Below, in pieces: positions 10,661-21,986 of a stretch of 64,000 nt of DNA; the stretch's first letter is position 1, and every line of letters starts with the position of its first letter. The DNA comes from Polydactylus sextarius (lineage: Eukaryota > Chordata > Actinopteri > Polynemidae), in the NCBI GenBank assembly GCA_016801845.1, contig CM028910.1, positions 6,913,629-6,977,628 on the forward strand. The letters are read 5' to 3'. The position numbers were made by a program, and so were the translations under genes. The notes beneath the pieces are model-generated. The model was not told the origin of the DNA and searched no databases. It saw only the letters and a list, made by a program, of their open reading frames with translations.

Positions 10661-10946
10661 TTTGTTCTGGTATTCTTTACCTTGCATTCATTCATGTTAG
10701 ACTATGCTCGCGTGTCACTAGGGGGAGCTACTGTACTTTGCATTTCATCTTGTGTCACTGCTGCAAAATACCAAGAAAATATTGCCTAAAATATGTTTTG
10801 CTCACTTTTTTTTTTTTTTTTTTTTTAAATAATTTGACCATTTTTAAAAATTTTAACCACAAGCAAGTTAAGCAAGTTAGACGGCGTCAGAGCAACAGAT
10901 CAGGAAGGTATTTGGAGCTTTAATAATAATAGTAGTAGTAGTAGTA

Positions 10947-10988
<42 letters not shown>

Positions 10989-11417
10989 CATGATATTTTA
11001 AAAATGACTCCTATCAACTGGTTTTTAAAGTTAAACTTTATAATATATGATTTGGATATTTAAAAGAAACACTTGATGTTTACTATGTTTCTCCTTTAAC
11101 ATGACACATTTTCAAGAAAACAACATACAATATCAATAATAATATATGAGGAGGAATGGTTGTTTACAAGTACATTTATTAGCGTTTGTACTTAATGTAC
11201 TTAAATCTATATTCTCATGATATAAACATTTATTTCTTCATATAGTAATTTGTACGTCTACACCATGAACACGAAAAAAAAAAAAGTTATTTACGTGTTT
11301 ACGAACGCACAAACTTATCTGTGAACCCATAATGTGCAACCTTCTCACAACGGATTTGGGTCATTGATCTACTTCAAGTACCCGCCTACCCTGTACATGT
11401 CGGTGTACACTGGTCCT
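10661..11417. other. Intergenic DNA between OCIAD2 and FRYL
   Basis: AT-rich spacer holding a T tract (about 10806-10826), the trinucleotide repeat listed separately, and nothing that looks coding. Confidence 0.6.
10922..10986. repeat. (TAA)n/(TAG)n trinucleotide repeat
   Basis: About 65 bp of TAA units with an internal block of TAG units, intergenic. Confidence 0.92.
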
Positions 11418-11755
11418 TATAAAGAGTAGACCCATGTGACCACCCCCCGAGGACGTCATCCAATCAACAGGTAGTTTTTCTTAAGATTGACACTTCTTTG
11501 GTGAAATAGAAAGCTCCATATTACGTAGGCGTATACCACCACAGCCAATCATAATCGCGGAGGCGGGACAAACCGGCTGCCGTCTGGTCTGACAGTGGAT
11601 CTCTCCCAACGCCGAAACAGACAGAAAAAAAAATCACACCACTACGCAAATCCTTCCAATGGAGGTGGGCCAGGACGTTGAAGCTTGTTCGCCAATGAAA
11701 AAAACGTCTGCAAGCTAGCGACCTAGCTCAAGTAAAGGGAGAGGAAACAAAAGTT
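11418..11755 (+). promoter_or_regulatory. FRYL: FRYL distal promoter and untranslated first exon
   Basis: TATAAA at 11418-11423, a CRE-like GACGTCAT at 11452-11459 directly abutting CCAAT (11460-11464), a second CCAAT at 11545-11549 and a GC box GGAGGCGGG near 11559-11567. Downstream, a purine-rich stretch ends in donor GTGAGT (exon end 11755). The exon has no long open frame, so transcripts from here would use the ATG at 34779. The elements are seen; the start site is inferred. Confidence 0.55.
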
Positions 11756-12661
11756 GTGAGTAACATAATCTTAATGTATAATGAAGTAACTGAAGACATG
11801 GCGGTTGCTATCTCAGTGTAGTTAATATCGGCATATGTCAAGTTCCGTGATTAACTTTGCCGTTTAGCTCAACGCTAGCTTTCTAACTGTGGTACCAGAA
11901 TTGGCTATCGTAGCATGCTAAAGAAGGAGTTTGGCTCCTCTGCTAGTGTTAGTTAATCGCCTAGCTACCCTGCAACTTAAATCGGAAGCACTCAGTGTTT
12001 AGCGTTCTCGTTGTCATTTGTGTTAGCTCAGTCAGGTAGCTAGCTGGACTGTTAACGTTGCTATCGTACTATCGTTTTTAACGTTTAGTTATAGTTGTCA
12101 CCTGGCTGGTTGACTAAATCAAGTTGCTGCTACTGCGGCTAGCTAGCCTCCTGCTCATATTAGCAGTTTGCTCAATTCAGCCAAGTATCAACACCAGGCT
12201 AGTTGCTAACTAAAAGCTACCACGAACGCTAACCTCCTCTACGTTACCCGGTTTAAATGTAGCCAGTTCTTCTTGGTTGTATTGTTTTCTCTCGACTGTA
12301 AAAACTAATCGTGTCAGACAAACTAAACTATCAACAAAATCCTCTAGCTTGTTTACCCTCGGTATTAAAATAAACACGCGCACAGAGTTAACCCAATTAA
12401 CCTACGGAACTGAAGCGGTGTTATTTGCTGATGTGTAAGTGAAGACTTCTGTTTTTGAGGTTACTGAGAGGTCACTGTTTAAAATGATAGGCCGTTTGAA
12501 GGAACCAAGTCATAACATGCCTGAAAGCATGGTGGTTTCTTCTGTATTGGCATGATAGTGAGAGAACTGACAGCTTTGCATCTAACATTCCTCTGAAGAC
12601 CTCATTCTCCCTGTTTAGAGTGCATCAGACATACAATGAAGCATTTGTTCGTCTTCTGTAG
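11756..12661 (+). other. FRYL: FRYL intron 1, 5' part, GCTA/TAGC-rich
   Basis: CpG-containing sequence with more than twenty GCTA, TAGC or GCTAGC words between about 11790 and 12350. No coding potential. Confidence 0.5.
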
Positions 12662-12770
12662 AGACCCAAGCACTTGGATACAGACAGAGAGGAATCTGGA
12701 CAGTCTGCTGTGTGGCTGGAGGTGGAGACAGCCAAACTATTTCAGATGAAGACAGAGTGACAGAAGAAAA
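12662..12770 (+). other. FRYL: Candidate second untranslated exon of FRYL
   Basis: A purine-rich, exon-like stretch bounded by an acceptor (TTCTGTAG, ending 12661) and a donor (GTCAGT, from 12771). It has stops in its frames, so it would be 5' UTR only. Supported only by splice signals and composition. Confidence 0.35.
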
Positions 12771-12904
12771 GTCAGTTTTTGTTCACTCATGGGCCCACAT
12801 GAGGGTGGACTGTGCTCTGTGTAGTAAGAACTAAGCTATGCATATTTGCATGAATAAGTTTTATTACTGTAGTTAGGCAGCTACATATGAAAAGTTGTGC
12901 TGTT

Positions 12905-12927
12905 GGGGGAGGGAGGGTTAAAAGGGG
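12905..12927 (+). other. Potential G-quadruplex in FRYL intron 1
   Basis: Four G runs (5, 3, 3 and 4 G) with loops A, A and TTAAAA on the sense strand, about 1.2 kb downstream of the distal first exon. Folding is inferred. Confidence 0.5.
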
Positions 12928-15900
12928 TGACATTGTTGTGTTTTTTTTAACACATTTAACTGTGTTTGCGTTTGCTCGATTGTGGTGTTATAGGCCGTCA
13001 CGTTGTCATTAATATGAAGTGTTTTACTGCTCAGTTCAAGCATTTTATAAGCAAAACTTAACAGTGTTAAGTGTTGAGGCTTAAGTGTACTAACCTCAGC
13101 TTATTGGTTGGTCTTTGCAACTGGCTGACCTCCCCACTCATCCTTGTCAAGATTAGCGTCTGATGGCAGTACAGATGTGTAGTGTATTTCCTTGTACACA
13201 CTGAAACTAGGTGGAATCTTCCTACTTGGCACATAGTCATCTATATGTGATTATCTGTGGCATAGTTCCAGTGAGTCCTGTGTTTGCTTTTATCTGATAA
13301 GACATTAATAGCATTGAGGAGTATCAGGATGAAAAACCAAGCTCTGTTAAACACCCCCACACGGTGGCCCCCTCACTAAGCTGCCCCCTGCAAGGATTAA
13401 CTGTCATCTCAGCATTTCAGCGGTGACTGAAAAAAATATTATGTAATACAGAAATAACACCCTATTGTCTTAATTTTGTTTTTTAAATCAGAAAAATTCT
13501 AGTTGTCTGAAAACTTAGTTGTTCTGGGGTGTTGAGTTTCCAGTGCCAGTGCATACTCACAACTTTTTTTTTTTTCTTGTTTTGTCATTTATAGCTTATT
13601 TTGCTGCTTATAGCCCATAACTCTGTCCTAATAAAAACCATGTTGTCGTCTGAAGAAAGCAAACATCAGTTGTCCTCCACTATATGGGGTTAAACCCTGT
13701 AACTATACAAATATCTTGGCTGGTTGATTTTCTTCAGCAGCTGCTTCGGTCGCATTTGACCTCTTGGCAGTTCACCTGATTCCACATGTACAGTTCCCAT
13801 ATAAAATCCTAATATACCGTTCCCAAAACTTGTGTGATGTGTCCATGTCATATAATACCATCTGTCCTCTATTTGGCTAGATTACTGCACTTGACCTCTG
13901 GGATCACTGTGAGTGGGTGTGTGAATTTGCACATGGCTAAATTATTAACTGGACAATTCAGCCAATAGAAATTGCTCCTACATTTAGTTAAAACGTTGCT
14001 GTTTTATTAAATATTGTCCCAGACCAGCTCCTCTGTATGTTAGCACCCATCTTTGTAGTCATGCTGCTCTACATTGGCTGCATATGAATATAAGTTATTG
14101 TTTTCAAACAGTTTTTTTTGTTTCTGTATTTAGATGTTACAAGGGATGATTGTGTTTTGTTTTGGAAAATGGTCATCTGTCACTTTCTCTCAGGAAAGTT
14201 AATTCTAAAAGTCTCCTCCTCATCCCAGGACAATGTAGGGTAATGTGCAACATTATTCTAATGGACATGGTTAGGCATTCCTTTCATTGATTGCACTGAA
14301 AGACTTGGTGTAATGTAGCACACAATAAGGCCTGAATTTAGCTAGAAATAACCTATAATTGAGCCCTGCTGAGGAAGATTATCCTTGGCTTTGGGAGAGA
14401 GGGTTTGGAGCATAATTGATGTTTGGGTCTGTCTTCGCCAAAGAAACCACCCAGTCTTTGCCCTCAAGACGGCCTCAGCTCAGTTGCCAGTGTTTCTGCC
14501 ATATTTAAATCCACTGAAGGTACAATAAAACCTCAAATTTTCTGGCTTTGTGTGTCATCCAGAGCAAGATAAAGATAAGAGGAATTCTTGTTGAAACATG
14601 CAAAAAGGTGTTTGTTTGTACACTTCCCTTTCCAGTCGGAAGAAGCCAGTAATGTTTCCACTCAAGAGGTAGTGATTACAACAGGCCAGGCCTGTCATTT
14701 AGTGCTGGGACAGCCAGATATAGGCTTTTTCTCCCTTTGTCCAATTTACTGTAGCTAACTGCCTGTTTCTGTCCAGCCCACATTCTTCAAGACAAGTACA
14801 TCAGACATTCTTGAGTTTGTTTTTAAATTTTGACGGTGGTTGTGCAACTGTGTTTCATTTACAAGGTGAATTTGAAGGAAAACTGCACCGAACCGTTGGT
14901 GTCTAATGGAAGATGATATGTGGCAGAAAGGAGAAAAGAATACAGGGAAATGACACGGAACAAACTTTTTTTTGTCTTTATCTCGTATTTCCTGGATGGA
15001 CTATCAACCTCCTACTTGCAGCATCCTTGCTGTGTGCCGGTCGCAGAAGATTGCAGGGTGGCATTAAATACAGTCAGGTTAACCATTGATGAGATCAGTT
15101 CTGCTCTATTGACCTTTAGCTCTTCTCTCATGTTGCAGCTTCACAGAAACGTTCAATATTTAAACTTGTGAAACTAATGAACATCTAGAAATACACAGAT
15201 TTGTTCGAGTGAAGTGAGTTATGTTAGTATGCAATATGTTTTAGCAATAGTAGAGATATGCATGTGCTTAAATATAGAGTAGGATCTCAGTCTGTGGCTG
15301 TATCTGCTACAGCGTTCAGGATGTGCTCAGGGTTCATCTTACCCTTTTTCTGTGGTTAACCTTTTTTTTTTTTCTTTTTGGAGTCGATGAGTTGGAGCAG
15401 GAAGTCACATGTATTATTCACAGTTCTGTCAACGTGTGAAGTGAGTGATCACGTATGAAAAATTTCTTGTTCTTTCATTTTGCTGAGTTTGCGGTATGTA
15501 GGATTAGGTACGTGAGGTAGTATGTCACAGCGACATGACTTTTGGACCGCTGAGGTTTTTGCTTTGTTTCATTTTGTCATGATGAGATATGTTACGCTCC
15601 CTGTTCTCACCATCTGTTCACAATGCTAGAGTGGAAGTTCTCACACCTCAACTTCTCTGTCTGGCTGATATGTGACTCAGTGGCTTATTCTTCCTTCCTT
15701 TGTTTGACTACAGTATGAAAACACTTCCGGACTTACTTTCTTCTTCACTCATGTCCATCTATTGTCAAAATTATGAAAATGAAACACTTACTCGCACATC
15801 AGAGATTACCTGACTATAAAAGGAGCCCTTTGCAGCCACTGTGATGACAAACTGGAAGAAAAGTGAAGATTTAGAAGCCTCTGGTTACTTATATAACTGC

Positions 15901-18900
15901 CTCTTGGATGTAGCGGGTAATCTTTGGATTATTACTCCGCTCAGGAGGAGGTTTTAATCCAGTTTCAGTACAGAACATTTCAGGCCGGAGCCAACAGTAG
16001 GTCGTCCTATCACTTTGCTGTGAACAAGACTTGACTGGCAAACAGCAATTTGCTTTTACAGCTGTATGGCTTCACAGGGTGTTGTTCTGTGTCATAGAAA
16101 AGTTTTTAAAAAAAATCCCAAATTTTATTTTCTATGTCAAAAAGAGATTTTTGAGAAACTGCTATAATCTTATATAAATCACATCTTATCAGATAGATAT
16201 CCATATTCTCATGGTTGCAGGTTATATTAATATTAACATGCTAATGGTTCCTTGACAAGGCAAACGTTAAAGAAAAAGAGGACTATTTTGTCTCTAACAG
16301 TATGACCTAGATGGTTTATGTCTTGGTCTTCTTTTCAGTTGTTAAAGATTTGTTTTTTGTGCTCTCTGTTTCAGATTCCAGTGCAGTGGAATTGTGGACC
16401 CTCCTTTCTCTTTCCAGTTCCAGCCTCTGCTCTATGGCCTTAAGGTACGCCACAGGGGTTAAGTTGGTCGTGTTCCACGTTGCACTGTGATTTAGGTTTT
16501 TACAGAAACTGCAGGCTAAGTAGCGTGGGAATAAGCAGGGTGTTGGATTAATCTCTCTGTTTGTTTTTCTGAACTCTGAAAGACGAAAAGTGTTTTCAGA
16601 GTTTTCAGTCCATTCTTTCTGGCATTTGGTTTTCGCCCTCTGCTTGAATACCCATGTACTCTGTCTATAAATGTTGTCCATGCTGTAGTAATTAACTGAT
16701 GTTACACAGTGTCTCTATAGAGGCTAAAAGTTGTAAGCAGCATTTCTATCCACAGGAGCTACTTTAGATATGTGTACAATATGGTGTGGATTATCAGCCT
16801 GGTGAGGCAGAGGCTGCAGGTTTGGCTCCAAGCAAAGCAGCTGTCGTTTTATACACATGCTTGCATTTCATTTAAGTGACCTAACGTTATAACTAATTAT
16901 TTTCAGTGTTTTTATCTAAAAAAGCAGAAATTAATAAGCAAGAAGACCAGCAGCCTAAAAACACCAAACTCACCATCGGTTTAAATGGAATTAAAATAAA
17001 ACAAACAACCAAACAAAAAAGCTTATGCTGATTACCACCAGGTTATGTCTTTTCAGTTCACCTCTCTCACCTCTTGTGCCTGTACCACAACCACACTACA
17101 TAAATGTTGCAACCAGATAAAGCTGATTAGTGTGAGCTGTTGCTGAGGCAACTTTCTGTCAAATCTGCAAACGTACTGACTTAGAGAAAATACATTATGA
17201 GCAAATTGATAACCATCACAGTCATAGCACACCTACCTTCTACCTTTCATTGTATTTATTGTTTTATTTAACTGTTTTATGTTTCAGTTTTTGGCAAAAT
17301 CAGTTGGAACTGAAGCGAACAACCAGGAAGTTTTCAATAGGTTCATCTAAGAAAACATCGTTGTTGACTGCGTTGTTGCGCCTCTAGTGTCAGTCACTTG
17401 AGGAAAAAAAAAAGAATAAAAAAGTGTAAAGTCAGGGTTGCTTGAGCAACTATGTGTACATGTTGTGAAGTTGTATTGCATTGGTATGTTCCTCTAAGCA
17501 TTGTTTTGGCATATTACTGCAGCCCCTGGAAGACGAGTGTTGTCTCAGAATAGTGACTGGTCAGAGCAGAAAAGAGGATAATTTTGATGCAGGGTCTGGT
17601 CAGGTCACATTCTCACATTCTTCAGCAGTGACAACCAACTTCTCTGTGGGTTGCCTCACAACTGTCAATCAGGACTTGGCAGAACAAGCTTGATCTCTTT
17701 GTTTCAGTGTTTGGCCGTTTCTTGTTCCTGTTTGCAGATGAACAACTTTGCCTTCAAGTCAAAGTAGGTGGACAGACTAGAAATAAGCAGTACGCAAAAT
17801 GAGGCACTGCGATTCTGTATCGTAGACGAACTGAAAGCAGAAAGTGTGAAAACACAGCGGGGCTTGAAGAGAACTGTGATTGATCTGTAGTCGTTAGACA
17901 GTGTGATGTATTCCTTAACAGCACTTTTGATCTATGTTAACCATACTGATGTAAACCACAAGAACTGCATGAAACAAACGGCATGAATAGTTTCCAATAA
18001 TCTATTTCATTTTAGGTGTCTATGAGGGGAAAAAAACAATAGTTGTCATCATCTGAACAGCTATAATTAATGGCCAAAGTGTGACATAAAAAGCCTTGCT
18101 AAGTAAAGACTTATATAAAGTTGCACAGACGCATGCAAATATGTAATTTTATGTTTGCGTAATTTCAGACTGCACTTGAAAGTCCAGCAAATCAAAGCAG
18201 GATTATAGCCTTGACAGTGTGCTAGAAGTTTGCACCATTAGGGGGCAGTGCAACATTGTTTTGATATTTATCATACCTGATGTAGACCTGGGACCGTTTA
18301 CTGACATCCTGTGGTGAGGTAGCAGTTGAGATATATGTACACTTGGAGCAATCAAAATAACTGTTTTAGGCTGAGTGTTGACAGTGTCCTGACCAGCCCC
18401 CCCAGCTGACTGCAGAGTGGACTCTGACTTCTGGGCCTCAGCCCACTAGTTTTCCTGTTTTCTCCTGCTTGAAAGCAGAACAAGGCAGAGGCGGGTGGGA
18501 CCCAGAATGCCATAGGAACGCTGCACATTGTTCCCAGAGCTTCCTCTTCCACATTCCTGGGTTGATAGGGATCTGGGCCTCCATTGCAGGGGTATTGTTC
18601 TAACTCAGCAGCACCACAGACCTGGCCCCAGCAAACCACAGCTGCCTACACTGACCATTGTGGTGCTCGGGCCGAGTGATGGCTATCTTTGCCTCATCAG
18701 TCATCCCTCTCCCTCACACACCCTGACTCATTTAGTGATTCTTACCAGGATCTGCTGCCTCAGCCTCTTTGCTTAGGCCTCAGTCTTGTGCTATCCCAAC
18801 AAATTTCCCTGCTTGCAACTTGAAACAAATTTCTTCTCCTGCGCCTGATGGATTAGATTTCTTTTTAAATGTCAGTAGTAACATCTTGATAGTCTATTTA

Positions 18901-20208
18901 ATGTTGTCCAAACAATCTTTCTCCCGTTTGTCACCGTGGCTGCAGCTGCTAGTCATCACTAGAACAGAGCAGTTAGAGACGTCATTAGAGGTCACACCAT
19001 CGTGCAGGTTCTTTGCATTATCTTGGGCTGTATGATGATAAAATATGACGCATCCAATTACAGTAGAGTGATGGAGGCGATTGGATAATTTTTAGACTGC
19101 AGCTACAATCTCCTGTGTTATGCTACTTTCTCTCTTTTGTACAAATGTAAAATGGATTCAACAGTAAAAGAATACAGTTTTATGAGGGGAAAAAAACTAA
19201 ATACATTCCATTTATCAACAAAACTTGACAGCTTGGGACTAACAGAGTGATTTCATTGTCCAGCTTTCTGCAAAGTGTTGGTGAGAGTCCAGAGTCCAGC
19301 TTTAACAAGCTTTCTGGTGGTTTGCCACCAGATTTAAAAAATCTTGCTGAGCATTTTTCTGTTTTTTTCCAGCAATTTGGGGATTGTCTGTAGATTTCAA
19401 CCATTTGTTTATGCTGTTTGAGGTGTTTTCTGCCAACTGGCCTCTAGAGGGCAGAGTTCAGGGAAAACATCTTCCACTTTGTGCTTGGTCTGCAGGCTAG
19501 ATTATGACCTGGATAAAAGTACAAAAGAAAAATTGAAATGAACAGATAACTGCACTGTTTTTATAATATTTCTGTCACACAGGGAAAAGAACATAGAGTT
19601 TGATATTTCCCTCCCTTACTTCCCCTTTCAGGCCTTTGACATGGTTTTTATACTGAAACAATTACATCATCTCTCTGACATTTTCACACGCTGCAGTAGA
19701 GGGTGTAAACACTTCCTAAATACATTTCTGACCACATTTACTGGTCTTACACACAGCGCACATTTGTTGTATCTCCTCAACTCAAGAAGTCATTTTCTAT
19801 GGAGGAGATGGTTACATGAGGACCTGCCTCCAAAACAAACTAATTATAGTGATTTATTTTATTATTTCATTGTGCTTTTATTATAGTTAATGTCTACTTT
19901 AAAGCATTATGTTATGCACTACACAGGATGTACTGTATCTGTTGTAGCACACAATGGAAAAGCTGTAGATATCCATTTGATATCCGTGAGCAAGACATCT
20001 TATCTTAGAAGGTTAGTATGATGATCCTCCAAGACGATGTGTTGACTGCATCTGTTAATGATGTTTTGATTAATGAGTTGTCCCTTTAATGGAGCGAGTA
20101 TCACATCTCTGCTCGAGCTCCAGACGCTTCATGGCTTTGTTGTTGTCAAAATGAAAGCTTGACCTTGTGTTGTTTTTACTTTGACAGTCTGAAACTGTAG
20201 GACACACT

Positions 20209-20234
20209 ATTTATTTATTTATTTATTTATTTTT
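20209..20234. repeat. (TTTA)n tetranucleotide repeat
   Basis: About six TTTA units in the FRYL 5' intron. Confidence 0.9.
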
Positions 20235-20533
20235 AAATTTGTTTATTGTCAAACCAGAAACGGTCCTTTGATGTCCCATGTTATAACTGCTATCTAAAAC
20301 AATTTTTACCACCTGACAAAGTCCATGAATGCTCCATTTCCTGGTGATACAGTCTGTTAACCCTGTTTAAAAAGTGTTTTCAAACTTGTAAAGGTTCAAC
20401 TTCTTAACTAGTGTATTGTTTACTGTCCTGTCGGAAACCAACCCCCTTAACATTACACTGAGTTGCTTAATTCAGTATTTATGTTGAATTACTTCATTTA
20501 GTCTTGATTATAGGAATTTAATGTATTGGGCTG

Positions 20534-20534
<1 letters not shown>

Positions 20535-20567
<33 letters not shown>
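20535..20567. repeat. (TTA)n trinucleotide repeat
   Basis: About eleven TTA units in the FRYL 5' intron. Confidence 0.9.
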
Positions 20568-20568
<1 letters not shown>

Positions 20569-21757
20569 TGCCCAGATGATGAATCTGCTTAAAGTGCTTT
20601 TCTTAAAGGTGTTTGAAGAGTTAACTGCTGACTGATGTTACAGTCATTTTTAATTTTTCTGGACTTACATCTACATCTTCATATTACTGTTGAGGACTGG
20701 CTATGTTTATGCTTGGTCGGCCTATTAATTTTTGCACTCAGTCCCAGAGAACAGAAAATTGATGATTTCTTCAGGCAGTGAGCTTTTATGAGAGTCAGCA
20801 CACCGTAGTCCCTCTCACGTCTCAGCTAGGGATATTTGGACGGGTTTGAGTTTGCTGCAGGTACAAGCTGTGCAGCCAAGCAGAGCGCAGCAGTCTGTCA
20901 TCACCCCGTTTCACAGACCCCATCACTTTACTCGTTCTGCTTCTCTTCATAATAGCTCAGCAAAGTCAAGGCGAAGTGAAAGCGAAGGGAGGGGTGCTCT
21001 TGTTATACCAGTAAGTTTGCAAGAAAACAAACAAACAAAAAGTATTTGTGTGCGAATGCTAACAAGAAACACCATTCCAACTATGATAAGGGTTATCAGT
21101 AAACGCAGCCATGCGTGTGTAACCAGCTTGGAGTTTCCTACTTGTTACAGTGTCTGTCAATCTTCTTCCTACTCTTTCCTTTTCTTAAACTGGTGAGCAA
21201 CACAGGGCAGCAGGGTGTGGCTGATGTCGTCTCTGTTGTGATTGGCTGGGGGCCCAGGCTCGCGTTATCTCCTGTGGAACATGTTCTAGTCCCACCCCAG
21301 ATAGTGCCTGGCACTCAAACATAGCCCTGCCCACTCACAATTACATCACAACTCATGAAAAGTGCCATGTATGTTTACTCTCTCCACTCACTGTGAGCAG
21401 ACAGGTAATATTGCAGCACTGGAAGTTTCTAACTCTTGTGACACTGGATATCAAAAGTAAGCGGCTTTTCCTCCACAACTTGATCCAGACAAAGAACTTT
21501 TAAGAGCCTGACAGGTGCCGTCTCTTCTTGTCTGCAAGTGAAGATCTCATGGCCCACACACTCACACAGGCCTGACAGTTATTGAACGTTTAACTGCTGC
21601 ATGTAGGCAGCAGTTGGGCACAGGGTCTGTACCCTGTCTGCATGCTCATCTTTAAATGGGGCAGATGCGGCAGACAGGTAGTTTGCATGGGGGAATGGAG
21701 TTACACAAGATATTGGACTACGCACCAGAGTGAAAGGCAGAAAAAGTCTTGTTGAAC

Positions 21758-21986
21758 ATGGAGTTTCTCAAGAGCCTGGTTCCAGGCGTCATCTCAGGCG
21801 AGGGACCCGCTGAACATGGGGCAGGCGTTCCCAGGGAGACAGGCCCGCGGCTCCTTCGCATGAAACGGCTGGGCCTGCTCGCCATGGGACAGACCATTGA
21901 GGAAGATCCGGTTCACCCGGTGACCGATGTAGATTCAGGCATCAGCTCCTCCAGACCCCTCCGCAGTAACAGAACCCGCCTCAAAG
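21758..21986 (+). CDS. FRYL: Candidate alternative coding first exon of FRYL (MEFLKSLVPG...)
   Basis: ATG at 21758 in good context (AACATGG) opens 76 codons plus one base, ending at a donor-like AAAG-GTACTG (exon end 21986). The frame is phase 1. The common FRYL exon at 34690 needs exactly one preceding base to read on in frame, so the two are compatible (junction codon GCT, Ala). The peptide starts MEFLKSLVPGVISGEGP and contains GLLAMGQTIEEDP and VDSGISSSRPLRSNRTRLK. I do not recognise a domain. Codon use is GC-rich and exon-like, unlike the flanking intron. The alternative is a chance open frame, or the first exon of an unrelated transcript. Confidence 0.6.

Larger units (their letters stand above)
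12771..21757 (+). other. FRYL: FRYL long 5' intron
   Basis: About 9 kb without a convincing coding exon. It contains a G-quadruplex-prone stretch (12905-12927), a TTTA repeat (20209-20234) and a TTA repeat (20535-20567). A 121-codon minus-strand frame at 16316-16681 resembles nothing I recognise. The last kilobase (20.8-21.75 kb) is less AT-rich and includes a CCAAT box on the minus strand (GATTGG near 21240), so it may be the promoter of the alternative first exon at 21758. Confidence 0.55.

Noticed and set aside
16316..16681. 121-codon minus-strand frame in the FRYL 5' intron
   Set aside because: No domain recognised, no start context or promoter, and one frame this long is plausible by chance in 64 kb. 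A translated search would decide.
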